Shown here: positions 1 to 6,949 of the stretch, one piece after another
How positions within the stretch are numbered: the first letter of the stretch is position 1
Layout of the letters: each line of letters begins with the position of its first letter
Source of the DNA: Microvirga terrae
Lineage (GTDB): Bacteria > Pseudomonadota > Alphaproteobacteria > Rhizobiales > Beijerinckiaceae
Direction of reading: 5' to 3'
Length of the DNA stretch: 64,000 nt
Assembly (NCBI RefSeq): GCF_013307435.2
Contig: NZ_CP102845.1
Span: 3,656,001 to 3,720,000 of the forward strand
Made by a program: the position numbers and the translations under genes
The notes under the pieces: generated by a model
Databases searched by the model: none
What the model saw: the letters and a program-made list of their open reading frames with translations, nothing else
What the model was told of the DNA's origin: nothing

Positions 1-39
1 GATCTTGATGAGCAGGTCCTTGCCCTTCTGAGCAGGCAT
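1..39 (-). CDS. Phage/GTA major tail protein (gp9-like), N-terminal fragment
   Basis: Only 13 codons lie inside the window (M-P-A-Q-K-G-K-D-L-L-I-K-I). This N-terminus resembles TP901-1-type major tail proteins of RcGTA-like clusters, which commonly begin with an AQxGKDLLIKI-like stretch and form the tail tube. An AAAGGA ribosome binding site lies about 7 bases upstream of the ATG. The gene is the expected next one after the DUF3168 (gp8-like) gene in GTA gene order. The assignment rests on that short match and on synteny; the rest of the gene is outside the window. Confidence 0.55.
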   Translation of the reverse strand, partial: MPAQKGKDLLIKI

Positions 40-97
40 GGGATGTCCTTTGTCGAATGAGGAAAGAGGCCCTTTGCAGGCGGGAACGACACCCCCA

Positions 98-189
98 CGT
101 CATCACCGGCCTCGTGCCGGTGATCTCAGTTCTGTGAAGCGCGGCGCCTCACCGGATCGGGATGGCCGGGACAAGCCCGGCCATGACGT
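98..189. repeat. Dispersed ~92-bp double-hairpin repeat, copy 1
   Basis: Two hairpins (CGTCATCACCGG...CCGGTGAT on the left and GGATGGCCGGG...CCCGGCCATGACG on the right) flank a ~30-bp centre. This is the B-A orientation. It sits between the gp9-like and gp8-like genes. Fragments of the same repeat follow at about 213-290. Confidence 0.9.
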
Positions 190-281
190 GGCGGGTGGTG
201 ACAGGGGAGACGCAGGGCCGGTCATGACGTGAGAGACCGGCACGATATGCGACACTGCCATGACGGGAGGAACGGACCCGG

Positions 282-692
282 TCACGCCACCTCGGTGACC
301 GCGCGCAGGCGCAGGGTGACGCGGGTGAGCCGCGTGTCCTTGTCGCGCTCGCCGGAAATCTCCGTGACGCGCAGGTTGACGAGGCGGTGCCCGTCGAGGG
401 TCAGCGCCGCGTCATCGAGGATCGCGTCGAGGCGTTCGGCCACGGCGAGCGCCGTGCGGGCACCGCCGGGCTCGGACCACACGACGATGCCGAGGCTCTG
501 CTCGTGCCCACGCTCGCGATCCGTCGACCAATCGGCGGCACGCACGTCCGAGAACAGCGCATAGACCGGAGCGGCGCCCCGCGGCGGCTCGTCGTAGAGG
601 CGCAACGAGCCGCCCATGAGCGCGCACAGCTCCGCATCCGCGGCCGCCGCGTCGAGGATCGCGCCGCGCAAGGCCAAAACGGGACTCGTCAT
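282..692 (-). CDS. DUF3168 family protein (GTA gp8-like tail completion)
   Basis: A 136-aa protein of the DUF3168 family, which in tailed phages and GTAs acts at the tail terminator/completion step between the head-closure protein and the tail tube. The body has the typical short alpha/beta pattern with an internal YALFSDVRAADWST stretch and a C-terminal TLRLRAVTE strand. The ATG overlaps the stop of the gp7-like gene by four bases (ATGA), so translation is probably coupled. Order relative to the gp6-like and gp7-like genes matches RcGTA. Family assignment is firm; particle assembly is inferred. Confidence 0.85.
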   Translation of the reverse strand: MTSPVLALRGAILDAAAADAELCALMGGSLRLYDEPPRGAAPVYALFSDVRAADWSTDRERGHEQSLGIVVWSEPGGARTALAVAERLDAILDDAALTLDGHRLVNLRVTEISGERDKDTRLTRVTLRLRAVTEVA

Positions 693-1024
693 GGCCGCAT
701 CTCCTCGACCAGGCAGACGAGATCGCGCCGCGACCCGTCCGGGTCGGACGCCGCCCGGATCGCGAAGCGGCGCAAGCCCGCGCTCAGGCGCATGGCGCCG
801 GTCACGCCCTCGCGGTAGCGCAGGGTGATGCGGTGGGTCAGGCTCTGCTCGGGCCGGTCGGCGCGCACGCGCTCGACGCCCGAGAGCATCTCGATGGCGC
901 CCCAGAGCTGCGGCCCCGCCGTGTAGGTGCGGATGACGCCGCCGAATCCGTCGGGTCGTTCGAGCGGCAGTTCGAGCACGAACCGGCGCGCCCGCGCGCC
1001 GATGCGAATGGGTCTGGTTCTCAT
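689..1024 (-). CDS. Head closure/head-tail adaptor protein (GTA gp7-like)
   Basis: A 111-aa protein (start MRTRPIRIGAR) matching the phage head-tail adaptor family (SPP1 gp16 / RcGTA gp7-like), a beta-rich ring protein that closes the portal after DNA packaging. Typical features are a GAxxRRFVLELP-like opening and a TLRYREGVTGAMRL-like centre near residues 70-85. The open frame extends further upstream, but that part runs through repeat copy 2, so the ATG at 1024 is preferred. It is coupled by ATGA overlap to the DUF3168 gene downstream. Confidence 0.82.
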   Translation of the reverse strand: MRTRPIRIGARARRFVLELPLERPDGFGGVIRTYTAGPQLWGAIEMLSGVERVRADRPEQSLTHRITLRYREGVTGAMRLSAGLRRFAIRAASDPDGSRRDLVCLVEEMRP

Positions 1025-1137
1025 GGCAATGTCTTTGAGAGGGAATGCGAGGGTGAAAGAAGGGAACGGTTCCCGCCGGGTCATCACCGGCCCTGTGCCG
1101 ACCACGACGTGGGCAGGGATCGGGCGTTCGCGCTTCC

Positions 1138-1228
1138 CGTCATCACCGGACTTGTCCCGGTGATCTCGATATGAAGAGCGCTGCGCTTCACAGCATCGGG
1201 ATGGCCGGGACAAGCCCGGCCATGACGT
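1138..1228. repeat. Dispersed double-hairpin repeat, copy 2
   Basis: B-A orientation (CGTCATCACCGG left hairpin, GGATGGCCGGG...ATGACG right hairpin). A decayed single-hairpin fragment lies just before it at about 1080-1112. Together they separate the gp7-like and gp6-like genes, which abut or overlap in most GTA clusters. Confidence 0.9.
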
Positions 1229-1291
1229 CGAGAGTGACAGGACCGGACGGGTGATGACGCGAAGGCTGTAGAGGGTAGCAATGACCCCGGC

Positions 1292-1858
1292 CTATAACCG
1301 CGCCCGCTGGAACGGCGCCACGAGGGCGAGCGCTTCGGGCGGGAGGATCTGCGCGCCGGTCACGTCGCCCCGGTTCTCGAACCAATGCGCGACAAGGATG
1401 CGGACCGCGAGCTTCAGCGGACCCGGCACCGCCTCGGGCCCCGTGCCGAAGCCCGCCCGCACCGCGATGGAAATCCCGTGCCGCGCCCGGCCCGGCTCCG
1501 GCGCGCCCGTCACGGCGATGCGCGGCGGATCGCTCACCAGGTCCGCCTCGAAGGCGCTCGCCGGAACGCCGGACGGGTTGCCTGCGGCATCGGTCAGGGT
1601 GATGCCGTCCACCGCGATGAGCGGCGCGAGCGGCAGCAGGATCGTGCCGCCGGACGGCCATCGGTCCAGCACCACGCGCCAGCGCTGCTCGATCAGGATC
1701 CGCCGCGATGCCGCCTCGACCATGAGGCGTGCCGCCTTGACGAGGCCCGCGACCAGGTCGTCCTGCGTGCCGTCGTCGCCATCGACGCGGAGATAGGCTT
1801 TCATGTCGTCGAGCGTGACGGGCTCGACGGCGGGCCCGCTGATGAATATGGGAATCAT
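1292..1858 (-). CDS. Head-tail connector protein (GTA gp6-like)
   Basis: A 188-aa protein of the phage gp6-like/gpFII-type head-tail connector family, which sits under the portal. The N-terminus PVTLDDMKAYLRVD is the hallmark of the family (a helical domain that reads LxxxKxxLRVD), followed by a central beta region with VLDRWPSGG and a C-terminal helix with VAHWFENRG. The longer open frame upstream has no such similarity, so the ATG at 1858 is used. The start lies only 25 bp from the divergent protease gene at 1883, so the two must share a very small promoter space or be read from further away. Confidence 0.85.
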   Translation of the reverse strand: MIPIFISGPAVEPVTLDDMKAYLRVDGDDGTQDDLVAGLVKAARLMVEAASRRILIEQRWRVVLDRWPSGGTILLPLAPLIAVDGITLTDAAGNPSGVPASAFEADLVSDPPRIAVTGAPEPGRARHGISIAVRAGFGTGPEAVPGPLKLAVRILVAHWFENRGDVTGAQILPPEALALVAPFQRARL

Positions 1859-1882
1859 CTCGAACAGGGATCCTTTGAAGTG

Positions 1883-2623
1883 ATGCAACGTGTGGTTATG
1901 CTCGGTCTTGCCCTGTCGCTCGCCGCGACACGGGCGGATGCCATCGTGGGAGGCAGCGAGGATGCGGGCCCCCTCGCCCGTCGGAGCGTGATGGTGCTGA
2001 GCTCGAACGGCGGCGTGTGCAGCGCCGTTGTGCTGGCGCGCGACGTGGTGCTCACCGCGGCCCATTGCGTGACGGGCGCGGCCGAGCACCGAGTTCATTT
2101 CCGCGACGAGACCGGCGCGCCCGTGCTGATCGTCCCCGCCGCGAAGGCGGTGCATCCGGGCTACAATGCGAAGGCCATCGAGACCCGGCAGCGTTCCATC
2201 GATCTCGCCCTGCTGCGCATTCCCGAGGCCCTGCCGGCGCGGTTCGAGCGCGCGACCCTCGCGACCACGACAATCGCGGAGAACGATCCGGTCACCGTCG
2301 GCGGGTACGGGCTGGCGCGCGAAGGCGATGCCAAGACCTCGGGCACCTTCCGCACCGCGTCCCTGACCGCCGTCGAGCCGTTCGGTCCGAGCCGCATCCT
2401 GCTCTGGGCCGAGGGCTCCGGCACGGCCAGCGCCTGCCAGGGCGATTCCGGCGGCCCGATGGCGTCCGGAGAGACCATCGCGGCCATCACGAGCTGGTCG
2501 TCGCCGGCCAAGGGCCGGCAATGCGGAGGCGTCACGCAGGGCATTCTCGTCGGCCCGCAACGCGCGTGGATCGACCGCATCCTGAAAGGCTGGAGCCGCA
2601 CGGCCCTATGGGCCGGCGAGTAG
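1883..2623 (+). CDS. Secreted trypsin-like serine protease (S1 family), copy 1
   Basis: A 246-aa protein with a hydrophobic signal peptide (residues ~1-20, ending ATRADA) followed by IVGG, the mature N-terminus seen in activated chymotrypsin-fold proteases. The catalytic triad is visible: TAAHC (His), DLALL (Asp) and CQGDSGGP (Ser). It should be exported and active outside the cytoplasm. It lies on the opposite strand inside the GTA head module, between the connector and capsid genes, and is followed by repeat copy 3 and a second S1 protease. An alternative ATG lies 15 bases downstream. The target is unknown. Confidence 0.85.
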   Translation: MQRVVMLGLALSLAATRADAIVGGSEDAGPLARRSVMVLSSNGGVCSAVVLARDVVLTAAHCVTGAAEHRVHFRDETGAPVLIVPAAKAVHPGYNAKAIETRQRSIDLALLRIPEALPARFERATLATTTIAENDPVTVGGYGLAREGDAKTSGTFRTASLTAVEPFGPSRILLWAEGSGTASACQGDSGGPMASGETIAAITSWSSPAKGRQCGGVTQGILVGPQRAWIDRILKGWSRTALWAGE

Positions 2624-2640
2624 GGCTTCCCACCCTCCCC

Positions 2641-2732
2641 CGTCATGGCCGGGCCTGTCCCGGCCATCCCGATCGTGTGAAGCGCGGCGATCTTCGTATC
2701 GGGATCACCGGGACAAGCCCGGTGATGACGTG
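2641..2732. repeat. Dispersed double-hairpin repeat, copy 3
   Basis: A-B orientation (CGTCATGGCCGG left, GGATCACCGGG...GTGATGACG right). It begins 17 bases after the stop of the first S1 protease gene and separates it from the second. Confidence 0.92.
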
Positions 2733-2858
2733 GAGGGTGGTATGAGCCGGTGATGACGCGCAGAGGAGACGCCCGGGAAATTCATAAACGTCCGGAACCA
2801 TCGCGAGCGCCCAGATCTTGCCTTGAAAAAATCACCCCCCTCACGGCATCATCATCCC

Positions 2859-3656
2859 ATGCGCGCTCTGCCAACCCTCGCCCTTGCGGTTCTCACCCTC
2901 ATTGCCACTCCCGCCTGGGCCATCCTGCAGGGCTCCGCCTCGCGCGATCCGAACGGTTTGCGGCGGTCCGTGGTCTCCATCGAGAGCTCCACGGGCGAGC
3001 TCTGCTCGGGGGTGATCGTCGCACCGGATGTCGTGCTCACCGCGGCGCATTGCATGACGGACCGCGCCGCCTATCGGGTGACGGGGCTCAGCCGCGCCTT
3101 CCGGCAGCAGCGCTTCAACGTGGCGGCGCTCGCCATCCACCCGACCTTCGTGCCCGGCACGACGCCGCGCACGCAGCCCGGCATCGATCTCGCGCTTCTC
3201 AAGCTCAATCGGCCGGTCGGGCCCGAGTTCCTCGCCCTCGACCCGACGCAGGCCGGCCGGATCGACGTAGGCGACGGCGTGACGATCGCGGGCTTCGGCG
3301 TTCTGACCGAGCGGGCGAGAGGCACCGCCCGGACCCTGCGCCAGACCAACCTGGTGTCGCTCGGCCCCATCGAGGTCGCGAACCGGGTGCTGATCGTCGT
3401 GGATCGCGACCGGCTCGCCGAGACGGCGGGCGCAGGCGCGTGCCGGGGCGATTCCGGCGGGCCGATCCTGGCCGCCACGCAGACGGGCTATCTGCTCTAC
3501 GGAATCACGAGCTGGTCGAGCGGGCCGTTGCGCAGCCGCCAGCCGAGCGCCTGCGGGGGCCTCACGGCCGTCACCCCGCTCGTCGAGCATCTCGGCTGGA
3601 TCGCCTCGACCATGCGCGGCCTCAGCGGGCTGAACAGCGCCTGGTCGGGAAATTGA
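2859..3656 (+). CDS. Secreted trypsin-like serine protease (S1 family), copy 2
   Basis: A 265-aa protein with a signal peptide (residues ~1-20, ending TPAWA), then an S1 domain with TAAHC (His), DLALLKL (Asp) and CRGDSGGP (Ser). The IVGG motif of copy 1 is replaced by ILQGS, so activation by N-terminal cleavage may differ. An upstream in-frame ATG at 2823 would add a hydrophilic lead before the signal peptide, so the ATG at 2859 is preferred. The two proteases are clearly related but diverged, so they look like an old duplication or two acquisitions. Both are embedded in the GTA cluster on the opposite strand. Confidence 0.85.
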   Translation: MRALPTLALAVLTLIATPAWAILQGSASRDPNGLRRSVVSIESSTGELCSGVIVAPDVVLTAAHCMTDRAAYRVTGLSRAFRQQRFNVAALAIHPTFVPGTTPRTQPGIDLALLKLNRPVGPEFLALDPTQAGRIDVGDGVTIAGFGVLTERARGTARTLRQTNLVSLGPIEVANRVLIVVDRDRLAETAGAGACRGDSGGPILAATQTGYLLYGITSWSSGPLRSRQPSACGGLTAVTPLVEHLGWIASTMRGLSGLNSAWSGN

Positions 3657-3680
3657 ACGCCTGACGCGCGCTACCCTCCC

Positions 3681-3773
3681 CGTCATGGCCGGGCCTGTCC
3701 CGGCCATCCCGATCGTGTTGAGCGCGGGGCATCTCTTCATGGAGATCACCGGCACGAGGCCGCTGATGACGTG
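3681..3773. repeat. Dispersed double-hairpin repeat, copy 4
   Basis: A-B orientation with a slightly decayed right hairpin (CGCTGATGACG). It lies between the second S1 protease and the capsid gene, in tandem with copy 5. Confidence 0.88.
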
Positions 3774-3793
3774 GGGAAGGTTCAGCCACGCAC

Positions 3794-3884
3794 CGTCATG
3801 GCCGGCCTTGTGCCGGCCATCCCGATAAGGTGAGGCTCGGCGCCTTTCGCATCGGGATCACCGGGACAAGCCCGGTGATGACGT
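3794..3884. repeat. Dispersed double-hairpin repeat, copy 5
   Basis: A-B orientation, 20 bases after copy 4. It ends 22 bases before the capsid stop codon, so the pair of repeats fills the space between the capsid and protease 2 genes. Confidence 0.9.
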
Positions 3885-3906
3885 GGCGGGTGGAACGGAT
3901 GCCGCT

Positions 3907-5154
3907 CTAAGCGGCGAACTTCAACAGCTTGATCGCCGTGTAGTCCTGCACGCCGCCGCCCACTCGCTTGGTGGTGTAGAACAGCACATAGGGCTTGGCG
4001 GAATACGGATCGCGCAGCACGCGCATGCCGGTGCGGTCGACCACGAGATAGCCGCGCCTGAAATCGCCGAAGGCCACCGCGCATGCATTCGCCGCGATGT
4101 CGGGCATGTCCTCGGCCTCCACCACGGGGAAGCCCATCAGGGTCGCGGTCTGGCCGAGGCTCGCGGGCGGCGCCCAGAGATACTGGCCGTTGTCGTCCTT
4201 GAACCGGCGGATCGCGCTCTGCGTCTTGCGGTTCATCACGAAGGAGGCGTTCTGGCGATAGCCGCTCTTGAGCGCATAGATCAGGTCGACCAGCACGTCT
4301 GACGGGTTCTCCGCCGGGAAGGCCGCGCCGCCGGTGCGCACCGTGCCGAGCTTGCCCCATTGCCAGATCTCCTCCTCGACCGTGTCGACGGTGAGAAAAC
4401 CCTTCGGCTTGTTGAGGCCGTCGCCGCTCACGAAGGCGGCACCCTCCTGCTCGGCGAAAGCCGCCTCCACTTCTTCCGCGATCCAGCGGTCGACATCGAC
4501 CACCGCGTCGTCGAGCAGGGTCTGGGTGGCGGCCGGCATGGCGTAGATCTCCATGGCCGGGAAGCTCATCTCGGCGAGCGTCGGGCTGGCGGTCTGCGGA
4601 CGGGACGCGGTCTCGCCGACCCAGCCGGTCGCCGGACCGGTGGCCGAGACGGCGCGCTTGTACTGGCCGCCGGAGATCACCCGCACCGACGCGATGGCGC
4701 GGATCGGCGAGACGCTCGCGAGACGGCGCAGCACCTCGCTCTCGACCGCGTCGGGCACGAGATAGCCGCCGTCCGGCCCGGATGCGGCCGACAGGGCCTT
4801 CTCCTCGAGCCGCTTCAGCCCGGAGGCCTCGCCGGTCCGGATATAGGCGTGAAACGCGGCCTTGTGCTCGGCCTGCGCGGGATCGCGCGCGGTGTCATGA
4901 CCGGCGGACAGCGGCGGGCGGGCGCGCTCGAGGGTGAGCCGGTCGATGCGGCGCTTGGCGTTGTCGAGCGCGCTGTCGATGCGGGTGAGCTTCTCGTCGG
5001 TCACCACGTCGGTCGAAAGCCTGGTCTCGATCTCGGCGAGGCGCGTGTCGTTGGCGTCCTTGAACGCCTCGAACGCACGGGCGAAATCCTCGAACGCCGA
5101 GGCGACGTCGTCGGATACGGCTTTGGTGTCTGGAGCGTGAATCATATCAATCAA
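3907..5154 (-). CDS. HK97-family major capsid protein (GTA gp5-like)
   Basis: A 415-aa protein with a charged, coiled-coil-like N-terminal delta/scaffold domain (residues ~10-80) followed by the HK97 fold. Recognisable capsid stretches are SGPDGGYLVPDAV near residue 125, MPAATQTLLDDA in the central domain, the FVMNRKTQSAIRRFKD spine-helix region and the C-terminal DPYSAKPYVLFYTTKRVGGG. In this family the scaffold domain is removed by the prohead protease, which is encoded upstream. A minus-strand terminator lies only 25 bases before the start codon, so transcription from the upstream genes would largely stop before the capsid. The ribosome binding site is weak. MIDMIHAP has a second possible ATG at codon 4. 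Confidence 0.93.
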   Translation of the reverse strand: MIDMIHAPDTKAVSDDVASAFEDFARAFEAFKDANDTRLAEIETRLSTDVVTDEKLTRIDSALDNAKRRIDRLTLERARPPLSAGHDTARDPAQAEHKAAFHAYIRTGEASGLKRLEEKALSAASGPDGGYLVPDAVESEVLRRLASVSPIRAIASVRVISGGQYKRAVSATGPATGWVGETASRPQTASPTLAEMSFPAMEIYAMPAATQTLLDDAVVDVDRWIAEEVEAAFAEQEGAAFVSGDGLNKPKGFLTVDTVEEEIWQWGKLGTVRTGGAAFPAENPSDVLVDLIYALKSGYRQNASFVMNRKTQSAIRRFKDDNGQYLWAPPASLGQTATLMGFPVVEAEDMPDIAANACAVAFGDFRRGYLVVDRTGMRVLRDPYSAKPYVLFYTTKRVGGGVQDYTAIKLLKFAA

Positions 5155-5178
5155 TCGATCTCGAAAAGGGCTTCAACG

Positions 5179-5203
5179 AAAAAGGCCCGCCGGAGGGCGG
5201 GCC
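5179..5203 (-). terminator. Rho-independent terminator between lipoprotein and capsid genes
   Basis: An 8-bp perfect GC stem (5184-5191 with 5196-5203, loop GGAG) is followed on the minus strand by TTTTT (5179-5183). It serves the lipoprotein gene at 5350-5553 and would separate the capsid gene from upstream transcripts. Confidence 0.8.
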
Positions 5204-5349
5204 CGTTTATTTCCCGTGAGGGAACGGTTTCGGCGGCGGGCGTCTCGAAGGACCGTCCGGAGCGCGCAGACGCCCGGCTCTGCGGGACGCGAGCGGGCTC
5301 GCTCCACAGGACGGCGCTTGGCGCGGCGGCCTTGTCTCGACGCGCCGCT

Positions 5350-5553
5350 TCAGCGACGGCGGGTGTTCTTCTGCACCGTGCGGGTCACGGTCGGTCCGGT
5401 GGCCGCCCCGATGGCGCCGCCCGCCACTGCGCCGACAGGACCGGCAACCGCACCCACGCCCGCTCCGACGGCCGCGCCGCCGACGCGCTCTTCCGTGGTG
5501 GTGCAGGCCGCGGCCGCCAGGCCGATCAGCGCGACGAAAGCAAGCTTCTTCAT
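5350..5553 (-). CDS. Small glycine-zipper lipoprotein
   Basis: A 67-aa protein with a lipoprotein signal: MKK, hydrophobic core, then AAAC with the cysteine near residue 17, followed by TTTEERVGG and a glycine-zipper segment rich in GAGVGAVAGPVG repeats. It should be lipid-anchored in the envelope. A GGGAGG ribosome binding site precedes the ATG at 5553. The long upstream extension of the open frame has no signal peptide and is discarded. It is not a usual phage structural gene, yet it sits between the prohead protease and capsid genes and carries its own terminator. Function unknown. Confidence 0.75.
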   Translation of the reverse strand: MKKLAFVALIGLAAAACTTTEERVGGAAVGAGVGAVAGPVGAVAGGAIGAATGPTVTRTVQKNTRRR

Positions 5554-5660
5554 GACAACCTCCCAAGATACGCGGAGATCCGACGCCTTCCCGTCCAAGA
5601 AGGGCCCGCCGCTTCCGCATCCGCGGGGGCGTTCAACTAACGCGCGCCCATGGACAAGGT

Positions 5661-6197
5661 TCAGGACAATAGTCGCAGTGCCGCCCGGCGGATGCGCGCG
5701 GCAAGGTCCGGGCTTGCGTCCTTCACGGCTTCGACCCGCGCGTCGGGCAGCATCGGGAAGGTCACGACGGAAATCTCCCACAGGTCGAGCTTCTCCAGCC
5801 GGCGCAGGCCGGTGGGACGCTCGGCGCGGGCGCGCTCGACGCGAAACCCGATGGAGAGCCCGTCGACCGCGCCGTCGCGCATGAGCGCATGGATCTCGCG
5901 CGCCCGTTCGACCGCGAGGTTGAGCTTGCCGCGCACGCGCAGGCCGCGCCGGTCCTCGGCGATGCGGAGCCAGCGTCCGATGGGCTGGCCCGGATCGTGC
6001 TGCCAGAGCAGCCGCACGTCGCGGGCGCCGCGCCTGCGCAGGGACTCGGCGAAGGCGCCCGGCACGACCACGTCCTTGCCGAGATCGGGCTGTCCGAACA
6101 GGCTGGCATAGCCCTCGAACACCCCATCCTGATCGACCGCGCCCGGCGGCTCGGGGAGGAACTTGCGCTCATGGATCGTCGCGGTGCCGGGCTTCAT
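5661..6197 (-). CDS. HK97-family prohead protease (GTA gp4-like)
   Basis: A 178-aa peptidase of the U35/S78 prohead protease family, which trims the capsid delta domain during head maturation. The family signature is clear: FEGYASLFGQPDLGKDVVVPGAF near residues 26-50, LLWQHDPGQPIGRW (catalytic His region) near 62-76, the DGLSIGF motif (catalytic Ser) near residues 113-119, and LWEISVVTFPM near 137. Its ATG overlaps the stop of the 60-aa gene upstream (ATGA), so translation is coupled. The substrate is presumably the capsid protein at 3907-5154. Confidence 0.93.
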   Translation of the reverse strand: MKPGTATIHERKFLPEPPGAVDQDGVFEGYASLFGQPDLGKDVVVPGAFAESLRRRGARDVRLLWQHDPGQPIGRWLRIAEDRRGLRVRGKLNLAVERAREIHALMRDGAVDGLSIGFRVERARAERPTGLRRLEKLDLWEISVVTFPMLPDARVEAVKDASPDLAARIRRAALRLLS

Positions 6198-6376
6198 CGC
6201 ACGGCTCCGCGAAGGACCCTAGAAGGAGTCCCGGCTGTCGCATCGAGCTTCTCGAGCTGGCGCACGAAGTCGCGGAACACGAGCGCCGGGCGGCACTGCC
6301 CGTCCCGCGCCGCCTTCGGCGCGCGCGGCGTTCGGACCGTGGGGCGGACCATCGAGCGGATTGCGGGGCGGGTCAT
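6194..6376 (-). CDS. 60-aa conserved-position GTA-cluster protein, unknown
   Basis: A very basic 60-aa protein whose C-terminal half contains FRDFVRQLEKLDA. It has ATGA overlaps at both ends: its start overlaps the stop of the g3.5-like gene, and its stop overlaps the start of the prohead protease. That double coupling is the main argument that it is real. I do not recognise a family. Its position between portal-proximal genes and the protease fits a small head-assembly accessory protein, which is inference. Confidence 0.6.
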   Translation of the reverse strand: MTRPAIRSMVRPTVRTPRAPKAARDGQCRPALVFRDFVRQLEKLDATAGTPSRVLRGAVR

Positions 6377-6573
6377 GAGAGGTCTCCCGAGTGACGGCGG
6401 TTGAAGAGGGACAATTCGCGCACGAACTCGTCGAACCGGCGGTTCGCCGCGAAGAGGTCGCGCAGGGTCATGGCCAGCAGGGCGGACGCCCCGCTCGCCC
6501 AGACGAAGAGGGCCAGATGGGCAAGATCCCCGCGCCGGATGACGGCCTCGGCGATCTGGTCGAACATGTTCAT
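6373..6573 (-). CDS. GTA g3.5-like small protein
   Basis: A 66-aa protein with a short amphipathic start, a hydrophobic segment (LALFVWASGASALLAM, residues ~23-38) and a charged C-terminus. It sits between the portal and protease genes, exactly where RcGTA-like clusters carry the small open frame called g3.5. The ATG at 6573 is chosen because the sequence before it has no similarity to known starts; MFDQIAE two codons later is an alternative. It overlaps the next gene by ATGA. Function unknown. Confidence 0.6.
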   Translation of the reverse strand: MNMFDQIAEAVIRRGDLAHLALFVWASGASALLAMTLRDLFAANRRFDEFVRELSLFNRRHSGDLS

Positions 6574-6718
6574 GATCTGTTCTCGCAAAAGAACTCCGTT
6601 GGATGGGCCGAGGGCCGGCGCGGTCCAGGCGGCGGGCCCGGGCGGCGGGCGCGGCGGTCCCCGCGTGTCGCTGCAAGAGATGGCGGGAGGTCGGCGACCG
6701 TTGCCGGTCACTCCACGA

Positions 6719-6809
6719 CGTCATGGCCGGGTCTGTCCCGGCCATCTCGATCCGAAGAGCACCGCGTCTCACAGCATCGAGATCACCGGCACAAGGCCGG
6801 TGATGACGT
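6719..6809. repeat. Dispersed double-hairpin repeat, copy 6
   Basis: A-B orientation (GGCCGGGTCTGTCCCGGCC left hairpin, CACCGGCACAAGGCCGGTG right hairpin). It is in tandem with copy 7. The two fill the 376-bp gap 6574-6949 between the g3.5-like and portal genes; nothing else is visible in that gap. Confidence 0.9.
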
Positions 6810-6844
6810 GGAGGGTGCGTGAGGCGGTGATCACACCCTCCCAC

Positions 6845-6935
6845 GCCATGGCCGGGCCTGTCCCGGCCATCCCGCTCGGAAAGGCACGGTGCCTCCGACG
6901 ATCGGGATCACCGGGACGGGCCCGGTGACAACGGA
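6845..6935. repeat. Dispersed double-hairpin repeat, copy 7
   Basis: A-B orientation with decayed outer ends (CGCCATGG, GTGACAACG). It ends 15 bases before the portal stop codon. Confidence 0.85.
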
Positions 6936-6949
6936 CGAGCGGGCGCCCT

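Noticed and set aside
5661..6197. Interpretation of the S1 proteases as head-maturation proteases
   Set aside because: A standard HK97 prohead protease is already present here, and the S1 enzymes carry signal peptides for export.
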